Of a stretch of 33,066 nt of DNA, positions 1 through 8,630 are shown one piece after another. The position numbers and the translations under genes are program-made. Location of the stretch: NCBI GenBank assembly GCA_027717985.1, contig JALLOO010000008.1:1-33066 (forward strand), given 5' to 3'. The notes beneath the pieces were generated by a model. That model had not been told where the DNA came from and did not search any database. It saw only the letters and a list, made by a program, of their open reading frames with translations. Source of the stretch: Patescibacteria group bacterium AH-259-L05. Its GTDB lineage: Bacteria; Patescibacteriota; Patescibacteriia; UBA2591; UBA6264. Numbering within the stretch: position 1 is the first letter of the stretch; each line of letters starts with the position of its first letter.

Positions 1-35
1 GGGCTCCTGATAAAAAGTTATCCACACCGACGTAC

Positions 36-71
36 TTGACAATTTATATATGTACATTATAATGTACATAT
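36..71 (+). promoter_or_regulatory. Sigma70-type promoter of the TA operon (TTGACA 36-41, N16, TATAAT 58-63) overlapped by a 24-bp perfect palindrome ATATGTACAT-TATA-ATGTACATAT (48-71), likely autoregulatory operator
   Basis: Direct reading of sequence; position upstream of antitoxin. Confidence 0.8.
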
Positions 72-95
72 TACTAAAATATTAACTTATGATCT

Positions 96-455
96 ATGAA
101 CACGAAAACAACGCTTTCAATTTCAGAAGCAAGAAAAAAAATATTTACCATAGCTAAAAAGGTTCAAAAACCATCAACGCATTATACCTTAACTGAAAAG
201 GGCAAGCCCAAGGTTGTTATGATGTCTGCTGAAGAATTTGAATCGTGGGAAGAAACACTCGAGGTAATGCGCGATTTTCCTGATTTGATGAAAGACATTA
301 AAGAGGTAGAGCGAGATATAAAAACCGGTGCTTACAAAAAATATACTCCGCTCGAAGATATTCTTGTAGAAGAGGGGTATATTCTGACAAATAAAGGCGG
401 AAAATATGAGTTATCGAATAAGGCTAAAACCAAGCGCAGAAAAGGATCTCGCTAA
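96..455 (+). CDS. Type II antitoxin, Phd/YefM family
   Basis: N-terminal LSISEARKKIFTIAKKVQ...KGKPKVVMMSAEEFESWEETLEVM is typical Phd/YefM; paired with downstream RelE-like toxin. Confidence 0.88.
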   Translation: MNTKTTLSISEARKKIFTIAKKVQKPSTHYTLTEKGKPKVVMMSAEEFESWEETLEVMRDFPDLMKDIKEVERDIKTGAYKKYTPLEDILVEEGYILTNKGGKYELSNKAKTKRRKGSR

Positions 456-660
456 AATTCCGCAACGCGATCGCGAACGCATTTTTGCTGAATTAGCTGG
501 TCTTACAACAAATCCTTATATTGGTAAAAAGTTAAGTGGCAAGTATAAGGGCCGTTACTCAATTCAGGTTTGGCCATATCGTATTATTTATCAAATTTAT
601 AAAAAAGAGCTTTTAATTATTGTTATTCGCATTGGCCATCGCCAAGGAGTTTATCAGTAG
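406..660 (+). CDS. Type II toxin, RelE/ParE superfamily
   Basis: YRIRLKPSAEKDLAKIPQ...LSGKYKGRYSIQVWPYRIIYQIYKKELLIIVIRIGHRQGVY; overlaps the antitoxin ORF by 50 nt. Confidence 0.88.
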   Translation: MSYRIRLKPSAEKDLAKIPQRDRERIFAELAGLTTNPYIGKKLSGKYKGRYSIQVWPYRIIYQIYKKELLIIVIRIGHRQGVYQ

Positions 661-684
661 AGGATAAAGGTTATTTTTTATTTT

Positions 685-718
685 TTAAAGCAAAAAGCCC
701 GCTACTCAGCAGGGCTTT
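685..718 (-). terminator. Intrinsic terminator downstream of the 53-aa micro-ORF
   Basis: AAAGCCC...GGGCTTT stem followed by T-tract on the minus strand. Confidence 0.7.
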
Positions 719-778
719 CGAATTTGATAATTGCTCGACCTATGAGAAGTCCTATAACTGCGATAGGACCATAAGGCG

Positions 779-940
779 CTACTTTACGACCGTTTCGAGA
801 ATCTCAGCGATGCCAATCGGGTCAGAGAGATAGAGGAGAATAGAAAAAATAAAAGCTACAACTACTACAGCGAGTACATTGTCAACCATGTCTTTAAACC
901 ATTCAGTGATATCTAAAGAACGTTGATATTTTTTGTTCAT
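779..940 (-). CDS. 53-aa single-TM microprotein MNKKYQRSLDITEWFKDMVDNVLAVVVVAFIFSILLYLSDPIGIAEILETVVK
   Basis: Translated by hand from minus strand; SD GGAGGG upstream of ATG, consensus promoter, downstream terminator; absent from the ORF track because of length. Confidence 0.75.
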   Translation of the reverse strand: MNKKYQRSLDITEWFKDMVDNVLAVVVVAFIFSILLYLSDPIGIAEILETVVK

Positions 941-967
941 TTTCCCTCCATATTGTGGAATGAACTG

Positions 968-1009
968 ATAATTACACTGTAATTATACAAAATCGTAAAG
1001 ATTTGTCAA
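968..1009 (-). promoter_or_regulatory. Promoter TTGACA-N16-TATAAT with palindrome ATAATTACA-C-TGTAATTAT (968-986) overlapping the -10
   Basis: Direct reading; same architecture at 2270-2311. Confidence 0.8.
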
Positions 1010-1050
1010 TTACATTGTTGCAGTAGCTATAGTATGGTAGAATAAGAAGC

Positions 1051-1950
1051 ATGAAAGTTATGATAACTGGCGGTTCAGGGTTTATTGGGCAAAACCTCAC
1101 TGCTGCGTTATTACAAAAAGGTTATGAGGTTACTATTGTAAATCGCCATGCTTCAAAACAAAAGCAGGTCGCCTTTTATGATATTGATTTAGTTCAATCT
1201 GAGATACCTGATGAGATTTTCTCAGATGTTGATGCAGTTATTCATTTGGCAGGAGCTAATATTTTTGGGCGATGGAGCAAGCGCAAAAAACGCGCAATTT
1301 ATCACAGCCGTATTGCAGGAACACGAAATCTCGTATCTGCCATTAGTGCCTTGAATCAAAAGCCAAAAGTTTTGATCTCTGCTTCAGCTGTTGGATTTTA
1401 TGGAGATAGGGGAGAGGACAAGCTTGATGAATCCTCAAGCTCTGGCAAAGATTTTCTAGCTCATGTGTGTATTGATTGGGAAAAGCAAGCTCGCGAAGCT
1501 GAGAAATGTGGTCTTCGAACCGTACAAATTAGAACTGCTCCTGTCTTAGGACACGGAGGATTTTTGAGAAAAATTGTGCCGATATATAACTTAGGTCTTG
1601 GCGGCCCGATTGCAAGGGGGAAGCAGTGGTTTCCCTGGATCCACATGGCTGATATTGTTGGTGTGTATATGTTTGCCTTAGAGAACGAGGCCATTGCTGG
1701 GCCAGTGAATGCATGTTCGCCTCAGCAGATTAGAAACATAGACTTTTCAAATGCTTTGGCCAAAGTTTTGAAAAGGCCTGCATATTTGCGAGTACCTAGA
1801 TTGGCCTTAAAGCTCGTTTTAAATGATCTGGCAAGCGTTGTTTTAGCAAGTCAAAAAGTGTATCCAAGAAAACTCAACGATTTTGGATATAAATTTATCT
1901 TTCCTAACATTGAAAAAGCATTGGAAAATCTTTTTATAATTGGAGAATAA
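1051..1950 (+). CDS. NAD-dependent epimerase/dehydratase, TIGR01777 (YfcH-like)
   Basis: MKVMITGGSGFIGQNLTAALLQKGYEVTIVNR; GANIFGRWSKRKKRAIYHSRIAGTRNLV; SASAVGFYGDRGE. Confidence 0.9.
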   Translation: MKVMITGGSGFIGQNLTAALLQKGYEVTIVNRHASKQKQVAFYDIDLVQSEIPDEIFSDVDAVIHLAGANIFGRWSKRKKRAIYHSRIAGTRNLVSAISALNQKPKVLISASAVGFYGDRGEDKLDESSSSGKDFLAHVCIDWEKQAREAEKCGLRTVQIRTAPVLGHGGFLRKIVPIYNLGLGGPIARGKQWFPWIHMADIVGVYMFALENEAIAGPVNACSPQQIRNIDFSNALAKVLKRPAYLRVPRLALKLVLNDLASVVLASQKVYPRKLNDFGYKFIFPNIEKALENLFIIGE

Positions 1951-2005
1951 GATATTATACATTGTAAATTTCAAGGTTCTGTGAGCGAAGCGAGCAGGTT
2001 TTTAT
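1946..2005 (+). repeat. Family A palindromic repeat, copy A1 (5' part degenerate)
   Basis: ATAAGATATTATACATTGTAAATTTCAAGGTTCTGTGAGCGAAGCGAGCAGGTTTTTAT. Confidence 0.7.
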
Positions 2006-2095
2006 AATTGAGGAATCTGGAAAATCCTGAAATTAACAATTTCAAGGATTTTCCCAAGATTCCGAAATTAGTTATGTGCCTAAGGCACATGTCCG
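2003..2095 (+). repeat. Family B palindromic repeat, copy B1 (uninterrupted): long near-perfect hairpin plus ATGTGCC-TAA-GGCACAT hairpin
   Basis: GGAATCTGGAAAATCCTGAAATT (2012-2034) / AATTTCAAGGATTTTCCCAAGATTCC (2038-2063) inverted repeat; second copy at 16220-16382. Confidence 0.8.
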
Positions 2096-2130
2096 AACTA
2101 AACTGTCAGGTTGAACCTGTTAAATAAAAC

Positions 2131-2158
2131 AAAAAAGCCCTCACTTGGTGGGGCTTTT
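2131..2158 (-). terminator. Intrinsic terminator that overlaps the 3' end of the 32-aa micro-ORF
   Basis: Minus strand AAAAGCCCCACCAAGTGAGGGCTTTTTT. Confidence 0.75.
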
Positions 2159-2239
2159 GTGGTTCTTAGATACCTCGGAGCGGTTAATTTCCAAAGCGAT
2201 AACAACAGCTAATAGTAAGAGGACAAGAGCGGCGCCCAT
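2141..2239 (-). CDS. 32-aa hydrophobic microprotein MGAALVLLLLAVVIALEINRSEVSKNHKSPTK
   Basis: Translated by hand; SD GGAGGG; 5'UTR and promoter nearly identical to the 779-940 cassette. Confidence 0.65.
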   Translation of the reverse strand: MGAALVLLLLAVVIALEINRSEVSKNHKSPTK

Positions 2240-2269
2240 TGTTTTCCCTCCATATTGTGGAATGAACTG

Positions 2270-2311
2270 ATAATTACAGTGTAATTATACAACACCTTAA
2301 AAATCTGTCAA
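2270..2311 (-). promoter_or_regulatory. Promoter TTGACA-N16-TATAAT with palindrome ATAATTACA-G-TGTAATTAT (2270-2288)
   Basis: Direct reading; duplicate of 968-1009 architecture. Confidence 0.8.
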
Positions 2312-2330
2312 TAGTTCGCATCAAATCATT

Positions 2331-2442
2331 GTCATTCCGCATACCTTTTTTGTCATTCTTTTTTTGTCATTCCGCGCAAAGCGCGGAATGACAAAGGGGT
2401 TTGTGGGATGACAAAGAATCTTGTGGGATGACAAGGACTAGT
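2331..2442. repeat. Family C palindromic repeat (TGTCATTCCGC...GCGGAATGACA) with flanking partial half-units
   Basis: TTTTTGTCATTCCGCGCAAAGCGCGGAATGACAAA hairpin plus left and right degenerate half copies. Confidence 0.75.
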
Positions 2443-2489
2443 TCGGGAATAAGCAAAAAGCCCGTTGGTATTGTGTCCAAGGGCCTTTT

Positions 2490-2561
2490 AAAGTTTGGAT
2501 ACAGATATCATTCCTTACAAACTTCAAGGTTCTGACGAGCGAAGCGAGTCATGGTTCTTAT
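2490..2561 (+). repeat. Family A palindromic repeat, copy A2
   Basis: AAAGTTTGGATACAGATATCATTCCTTACAAACTTCAAGGTTCTGACGAGCGAAGCGAGTCATGGTTCTTAT. Confidence 0.9.
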
Positions 2562-5215
2562 GAGTGTTTTTTAACCCATGCTTCTTCTGGGGTGAGTGCT
2601 TTGAGTTCGGCAGGTACTATTTTGCGAAATATGTTTTCAAAAGATTTGAGTTCGCCATTAACCGTCAGCAGGCGTTCTATCGTAATTCCGAAAAATTGTT
2701 CATTCTTTTTTAAGTATGGCTTTATAAGATTCCAGTCATCAGGGGTTAGATTAGTGAATTTACCGCCATTAAGCTGATTTTCGGAAAGTACATTATGTGG
2801 ATCGCGGATATAAATAGCGCCGCCAGGAGCAAGTGAAAATAAGTTGCTTCCTGGATAGGGCGTATCCATTTCTTGAAGTTTACCGTTATTATCAAAATAT
2901 ACACCAAGAACAATCACAAATCCACCGCCATTCAAAGGATCACCCGCCATAAAGGATTCTGCAAGGTAATCAAGACAGGTTCCGTTAATTATTCCCCGTG
3001 GATGCCCAACCGCACCAATATAGGGTCGTCCGGCAGCATTACCTAACACATATGCTTCGCCGCCTTTGGCACCGTACATATATGTCTGACCAACATCACC
3101 ATAGATAACGAGGGTACCATCTTTCATAATATTTCCAACCTGGTCCTGACCATTATTGTGCACTCGAATTGTTACACCACGGATATTATCAGGGGCGTTT
3201 TTATCAATCCCAATTCCAGAAGCGAGATAATCGCCCGGAGATCCGTATACATCAATATCTACATTTTTAGTTACTGCCCCTAACCCGTTTCCAATAAATC
3301 GCTGACCACGTACGTTAAATAGGACAAACCGTACAAATCCGCGTTTATACAGATTTACGATTGTTTGTGAAAGTGAGTCAGCTCCTTCTGAGGGAAAATC
3401 ATGGGAGTCTATTATAAGAACCTTGCTTCGCAGAACCTTGTTACTCACTCCGCTCGTAATAAGAGTCGTATCCAGGCCTTTTAATTCTGGTAATGGATTT
3501 GACGAGGTTATTTTGAGGTATTTCTGGAAAGATAGAGTATCAATTTTATTGATCAGGTTAGTAAAGGTATCATCAATCAGCGAGAGAAGATAGCTTCTTT
3601 TTATGTTTCCTACTTTATATCGGTGATCTAACAGCAGCGTTAGCAGTGGGAGCGCACGATCAAGATCAGTGTCATCTAAAATATTTCGCTCAATGCTTTT
3701 TAAAAATGATTCAATGTCATTAACGCTCCAGAATGCGAGATTTCGGGATACAAGATTAAATTTTTCTTCTGTTTTGTAGCGCGGATCAAAAACGATATCT
3801 GAGTCCATTTTCCTTGTTTGAGAAGTATCTAACAGATGTTTTGGTGGCTCAACATCAATATGTTTTCCAAATTTATTATCGCATACCATTGATGCCTTTT
3901 TATTCTCTTGTGGCGTTACAGTAAAGATGAAGGCGCCTCCATCAGTGTGTGATCCACCGCGTGCACTCCAGTATAGATCTGCGCTTGACCAAACATGAGA
4001 TGATTCAGATGCAATACTTTCAAGCGTTGCATCAATTACCTGTTTTTCAGATGAGGAAAAGCCAATGGTTTCTTTTCCATTTTGAATAGCAAAGACCTGA
4101 GGCCGTAGCATTGACGTATCAGTAATACCAATGAGCCGATACACATTTTCACGATGATCAGATTGTGCAAGGAGGAAAAACCAGGGACCATCAGGAGATC
4201 CATGAATGTGCGTTGTTTCTAAATCTTTATAGATTCCCTGTTTATCATAATCTAGTAGGGTAAAATCTCGTTCAGTGGTGGGCGCAAATGTTTCAATAAC
4301 ATATTCAAGAGGATATTTTGCAACACGATGATACAGATCAAAAGTAAGTGCAGCTACTTCAGTATCAGTAAGGAACAGGGGATAGACATTTGACTGCGAC
4401 AAGTATGTGCATAAGGATGAGTAGTTGGCAAAGTCACCATTGTGAACCAGAGCTTCATTCATTCCAATAAAGGGATGCGCTCCACCAGGATGGATCACTT
4501 TTCCTCGGGTAGGATAGCGGTGATGCCCAATCCATATATGAGCATACAAATCTTCAAGCTGATAGTAGCGAATTACGTCGTCGCCGAAACCAACTGATTT
4601 GCAAACGAGCATGTTTTTTGCATGCGAGAATACCAGTGCTTGTTTTTCTCCTTCTGACTGATAAAATCGTGAATTCAATCGATACGTATTTTGATATACA
4701 ATCTCATCGTCAGCTTCTATGGTATGTGAGTCATTAAGGTGATGCTTGGCCATAAACTTTTTGCGCACTTCTGGCTTGACACGCACAAAATAGCAAATTA
4801 CCTTTGGCGGTGTTACGGTAAGATTCAGCGATGAAATATCTGAAAGTGTAGGAATCTCAAATACATGCTCAACAATAAATGGTTTTTCAATGAAGTTTGA
4901 TTCAAGTTCAGACCTGAAAGATGTATCAAGATATGCGCCAGCGATAAGGTAGCTTTCATTAAGAATATCAGAGGTGGTATTAAAAAATTCTGGATCAAGC
5001 CCAACAGCAGCAATGCCACCGCCTTTACTATTACCGCGATTTTTCATTTGATTCAATCCTTGGAGTAAATGTTTTCCTGCAATGGGAATGCTAGAAGAAA
5101 CGCCAATAACACCACAGCCGCCTTCGGGTGTATGTTTACGAATCGGTATAGATGGAAATATCTGTGATACTCTGGAAGCAATCAGCGTGTCTCGTAGTCT
5201 TTCTGTATTCATCAT
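2558..5215 (-). CDS. Glutamate synthase component: class II glutamine amidotransferase domain fused to C-terminal GXGXG domain
   Basis: Catalytic Cys in PEGGCGVIGV, HHRYPTRG, ALVHNGDFANY; C-terminal GXGXG repeats (YGDVGQTYMYGAKGGEAYVLGNAAGRPYIGAVG); no FMN domain in this ORF. Confidence 0.85.
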   Translation of the reverse strand: MMNTERLRDTLIASRVSQIFPSIPIRKHTPEGGCGVIGVSSSIPIAGKHLLQGLNQMKNRGNSKGGGIAAVGLDPEFFNTTSDILNESYLIAGAYLDTSFRSELESNFIEKPFIVEHVFEIPTLSDISSLNLTVTPPKVICYFVRVKPEVRKKFMAKHHLNDSHTIEADDEIVYQNTYRLNSRFYQSEGEKQALVFSHAKNMLVCKSVGFGDDVIRYYQLEDLYAHIWIGHHRYPTRGKVIHPGGAHPFIGMNEALVHNGDFANYSSLCTYLSQSNVYPLFLTDTEVAALTFDLYHRVAKYPLEYVIETFAPTTERDFTLLDYDKQGIYKDLETTHIHGSPDGPWFFLLAQSDHRENVYRLIGITDTSMLRPQVFAIQNGKETIGFSSSEKQVIDATLESIASESSHVWSSADLYWSARGGSHTDGGAFIFTVTPQENKKASMVCDNKFGKHIDVEPPKHLLDTSQTRKMDSDIVFDPRYKTEEKFNLVSRNLAFWSVNDIESFLKSIERNILDDTDLDRALPLLTLLLDHRYKVGNIKRSYLLSLIDDTFTNLINKIDTLSFQKYLKITSSNPLPELKGLDTTLITSGVSNKVLRSKVLIIDSHDFPSEGADSLSQTIVNLYKRGFVRFVLFNVRGQRFIGNGLGAVTKNVDIDVYGSPGDYLASGIGIDKNAPDNIRGVTIRVHNNGQDQVGNIMKDGTLVIYGDVGQTYMYGAKGGEAYVLGNAAGRPYIGAVGHPRGIINGTCLDYLAESFMAGDPLNGGGFVIVLGVYFDNNGKLQEMDTPYPGSNLFSLAPGGAIYIRDPHNVLSENQLNGGKFTNLTPDDWNLIKPYLKKNEQFFGITIERLLTVNGELKSFENIFRKIVPAELKALTPEEAWVKKHS

Positions 5216-5283
5216 TTTTCTCCTTCTTTGAGTGTAAAGATCTTATTCATAAGCTTATCAGTTTTTGTTTTTTTGTCAAGTAA

Positions 5284-5317
5284 AAAATCACCTCGAGATC
5301 TTCTCAAAGGTGATTTT
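5284..5317 (-). terminator. Hairpin AAATCACCT...AGGTGATTTTT
   Basis: Inverted repeat with T-rich flanks between the two glutamate synthase ORFs. Confidence 0.5.
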
Positions 5318-6636
5318 TATTTGTGTTTTCGTTCTGGACAATATTTTAATAAATCAGTTCTGCCGCGAAGATCAGTTACTTTAGTTAATCCAAGCTTGCG
5401 ACAAGCATCAATTATTTGATTTTCATGTGATTTATAAAGATTTAAAATTTGTTGTGAACCCCATTCGGGCGTAATTAATTGCGAAAGCTCTGGGTCAGTA
5501 GTGGTAATACCAAATGGACAGCCGCGTCCGCGTTCACAATTAGCACAACGTGTACAACCAATCGCAACGAGTTCAGCAGTACCTATTATCCACCCATCAG
5601 CACCAAGCGCAATTGCTTTTAACCCATCATATGCAGTACGTATGCCGCCGCTTGCTATCAGCAGTATATTATTACGTGTTTCTTCCTGGACCAGATGTTT
5701 ATGTACTCGAGGAATAGCGAGTTCAGTTGGCATAGCAATATTTTTTTTTGCAATATCAGGAGCCGCACCAGTTCCGCCATAACCGCCGTCAATATTAAGA
5801 ACATGCGTTCCTGCATCATAACTGCCAGATGCCACCATATCAATATCTATTGTTGTTGATACTTTAGTAGAAACCAAAGCTCGAGGATTAATTTGTTTAA
5901 TCCAGTCAATGTGTTTTTTATGATCTTCAACAGAGTATACACTGTGGAACGGGAACGGAGAAAGTGCACTTATCCATGGTACGCTTTCACGCATCTCGGC
6001 TACGGCAAGCGTTACTTTATCTCCTAAGAGGTGTCCACCCAGACCTGGTTTTGCAGCCTGTGCATACTTGAGGTCAACAATTCGTGCGCGCTGTATTGTT
6101 TCCTCTTTTACTCCAAATAAACCAGTAGCAACCTGTGTGATAACATGATCTTTATATGGTATTAATTCGTCAGGATATCCGCCTTCGCCTGTGTTGCTAA
6201 AGGTACCCATCATGTAAGCCGCCATGGCTTTCGAGAGCATAGTATTTAAACTTATTGAACCGAATGACATAGCAGCGCCGTAAAAAGGAACCGGGATTGT
6301 GATAATTGCTAGACCATCGTTTCGTTTGTTTAACACAAGAGAGGTATCAATTTTAACATTTTTAGGTGTCCACTGCTCTTCGGGCAGGAAATTAAAGTCA
6401 AGTACATCAAATCCACCGCCAGAATCACCAATACGATACTCTAATCCGTTGTCTGGTATATTGCCGGTTTGTGCTTGTATCCAGGTGGAGAGAATAAGTT
6501 CGGGTGTCCAGCGTTTATCTTCAAACATTGTTGGCGGTAGTCCAAATTCAAGCGTAGGCCAATCTTGAAATCCGCGATGAAGTGCCTCAGTATGTTTTTC
6601 AATAATTTTTTGTTCTGCAGTTTTTTTCTTACTCAT
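5317..6636 (-). CDS. Glutamate synthase FMN-binding domain protein
   Basis: GGTGAAPDIAKKNIAMPTELAIPRVHK, IASGGIRTAYDGLKAIALGAD, Cys cluster CTRCANCERGRGCPFGI. Start placed at ATG 6636 (SD AAGGAGG) rather than 6723. Confidence 0.88.
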   Translation of the reverse strand: MSKKKTAEQKIIEKHTEALHRGFQDWPTLEFGLPPTMFEDKRWTPELILSTWIQAQTGNIPDNGLEYRIGDSGGGFDVLDFNFLPEEQWTPKNVKIDTSLVLNKRNDGLAIITIPVPFYGAAMSFGSISLNTMLSKAMAAYMMGTFSNTGEGGYPDELIPYKDHVITQVATGLFGVKEETIQRARIVDLKYAQAAKPGLGGHLLGDKVTLAVAEMRESVPWISALSPFPFHSVYSVEDHKKHIDWIKQINPRALVSTKVSTTIDIDMVASGSYDAGTHVLNIDGGYGGTGAAPDIAKKNIAMPTELAIPRVHKHLVQEETRNNILLIASGGIRTAYDGLKAIALGADGWIIGTAELVAIGCTRCANCERGRGCPFGITTTDPELSQLITPEWGSQQILNLYKSHENQIIDACRKLGLTKVTDLRGRTDLLKYCPERKHK

Positions 6637-8023
6637 AGCCAGCCACCTCCTTAAATGCTTCTGCTTCAAGGTCTGATAAGATAAGACGTCTGCCAATCTC
6701 CCCGCGCAATCGTCTGACATCACGCATTCCTATAGCACCCAATACTTCAAGAAGCTGATCATGCCATGATGCGGCCAGGTTTTTCAGCCGCTGTATTGCC
6801 CATGAAATATTCATTTTTTTAGGAAAGGTAACGAAAGCCGAATTATCATCTACGAGTTCTCCCTCAATGTGTGCTTGAAGCGCAATCCATAAAGCAGTAT
6901 CAAGACTAACCGCATCTAATCCTGAAATAATTGCTTTTGGCACATGTTCAGCCATACTAATGCCGCCGCTGCCAATCAAGGTTACGTTTTCGCGTACTTT
7001 TGCCCTAACAAGACGTTCGTGTGTATTGGTAATGCAGTCTGCAATAAACTGGTTGCCAACATTACCATGATAATCAGCCGTGAGGTGAAATACTTTAATT
7101 CCGATTTTAACCATTTCAACGATATCAGCAGTAAAGGGTACACGCGCACACATAATTGCCTCAGGTGCACCATGTTTTACTTTATCAGCTATAGTAGAAT
7201 CCCAGTTATTTATTTCAACAATCCGGGGAGAGCGGGGGAGGTCGTTAAGTAGTTCTACTGAATGTTGGTCAACAAGTGGGATAACGTGTGATGCGTAAAG
7301 ACGATGACGAAGTATTGATGAAATAGGGATAATCACCATTGTTTTAATGTCATATGATACTCTATTAAGAATTTCAAGCAGTTGATTGTTCTGTATTATT
7401 GTACTCGTCGCATCGAACAGAAAGGGGACTTGAATCGGTACTGTTTTTGGTTTGCCAGCAATAACCTTTCCATTATTATCAAAGGTTAAAAACAGGGATT
7501 TTTCACCAATATCTACTTTTGTTGAAATATATTCTCTGCCATGTATTCCATCTCTTGTCGGGCGGACAATTACACTAAAGTCAAGATATATATTATCCCA
7601 TCCTTTACCACTAAAGGAGCCGCGATAGCCAGCGCCGCTGACCGGGACACGGCCAGTTCGCGCTTCATACAGAATCGTTTCTACCTGTTTGGGAAGAATG
7701 TATGAGTCGCCAAGCAATTTTTGATTAGGATGCGGATAGATTCTAACAACATCAGGGTTTTCAACTGTGCATCTTAGACATCCGACGCAAAGATTTTCGC
7801 GCGGTGCTAAGCCGCCTAAGGGGCCTGAGAAGACACCATAAACACACGGGCGGTCGAGCGCAACTTTTGTATTTCCTCTAAAGTGCAGTAATTCTTTCAA
7901 AACCATTTTAATCAACCGGAGTTTTTTTACATCTACATGAAATCGCGGGGGTTTGTAAGAAATATCAGGGGTGAATTCTGCTTCAATGGTATATCGGCGA
8001 TATGGTATTGTATCAGTTTTCAT
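6629..8023 (-). CDS. Second glutamate-synthase-related (FMN-binding-domain-like) protein with N-terminal CVGCLRCTVENP motif
   Basis: IGSGGISMAEHVPKAIISGLDAVSLDTALWIALQ; overlaps the next gene by 8 nt; Cys motif near N-terminus. Confidence 0.75.
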   Translation of the reverse strand: MKTDTIPYRRYTIEAEFTPDISYKPPRFHVDVKKLRLIKMVLKELLHFRGNTKVALDRPCVYGVFSGPLGGLAPRENLCVGCLRCTVENPDVVRIYPHPNQKLLGDSYILPKQVETILYEARTGRVPVSGAGYRGSFSGKGWDNIYLDFSVIVRPTRDGIHGREYISTKVDIGEKSLFLTFDNNGKVIAGKPKTVPIQVPFLFDATSTIIQNNQLLEILNRVSYDIKTMVIIPISSILRHRLYASHVIPLVDQHSVELLNDLPRSPRIVEINNWDSTIADKVKHGAPEAIMCARVPFTADIVEMVKIGIKVFHLTADYHGNVGNQFIADCITNTHERLVRAKVRENVTLIGSGGISMAEHVPKAIISGLDAVSLDTALWIALQAHIEGELVDDNSAFVTFPKKMNISWAIQRLKNLAASWHDQLLEVLGAIGMRDVRRLRGEIGRRLILSDLEAEAFKEVAGYE

Positions 8024-8159
8024 CAGTATATTCCTCCATTACTTACGTTACATTATGTAAAGAACTTATCTTTATTCTATCAAATAAAACCATTTTGTCA
8101 ATATAAAAAAGATCACACATATGAAGTATGCGATCTTTTTGATGCCGAGCTTCTATCGC

Positions 8160-8345
8160 TTAAAAATTTGGATCAAAATGTGGGATAACATAGACAAGAA
8201 GAACAAGGCCGAATATAAGTACGGCAAAGGTGATAAGAATTCTTCCAAGTAGTCGGGTGAATAATTTTTGTGTATGAAACAATAAAAGTGCTCCAATAGC
8301 TGAAAAAGCTATCCCCAGCAAAACAAGAAGGACAGGAGTAAGCAT
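8160..8345 (-). CDS. 61-aa two-TM membrane protein
   Basis: MLTPVLLVLLGIAFSAIGALLLFHTQKLFTRLLGRILITFAVLIFGLVLLVYVIPHFDPNF; SD GGAGG; promoter TTGACG...TAGTAT upstream. Confidence 0.7.
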   Translation of the reverse strand: MLTPVLLVLLGIAFSAIGALLLFHTQKLFTRLLGRILITFAVLIFGLVLLVYVIPHFDPNF

Positions 8346-8435
8346 AGCAGCCTCCTACTTTTATAGGATTCAAAGAACGCAGTAGTATACTATCAATTCC
8401 TTTAATTTTCGTCAATCATTTTTCTGTCATTTCCT

Positions 8436-8515
8436 ATTCCTTCTTTGTCGCCCCGCACTTAACTCCTTTTTGTCACCCCGCACTTAACTTTGTTGAGTGC
8501 GGGGTGACAGGGGTA
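8436..8515. repeat. Family C palindrome TGTCACCCCGCACTTAACTTTGTTGAGTGCGGGGTGACA with upstream half-unit
   Basis: Near-perfect stem; related copy at 20947-21017. Confidence 0.8.
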
Positions 8516-8630
8516 AGTTTATCTCGACAAAATTTATATATTTTGTACACTAATATATGGTAATAAACGTTGAGAGTACGGCTCGAAAAAGTAAAAGCAT
8601 GAGGAAAATTAAGAATTAATAATTTAGCGT

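Noticed and set aside
1461-1714. Minus-strand ORFs antisense to the epimerase gene (77 and 61 aa)
   Set aside because: Low-information antisense ORFs over a well-supported CDS; no SD or family resemblance.
5228-5419. 63-aa plus-strand ORF and similar short ORFs opposite the glutamate synthase genes
   Set aside because: Antisense to conserved coding sequence, no support.
8346-8364. Possible second LexA-type operator (TCCTACTTTTATAGGA)
   Set aside because: Spacer is 1 nt shorter than in the lexA palindrome and the left half is the Shine-Dalgarno of the 8160-8345 gene; more likely coincidence.
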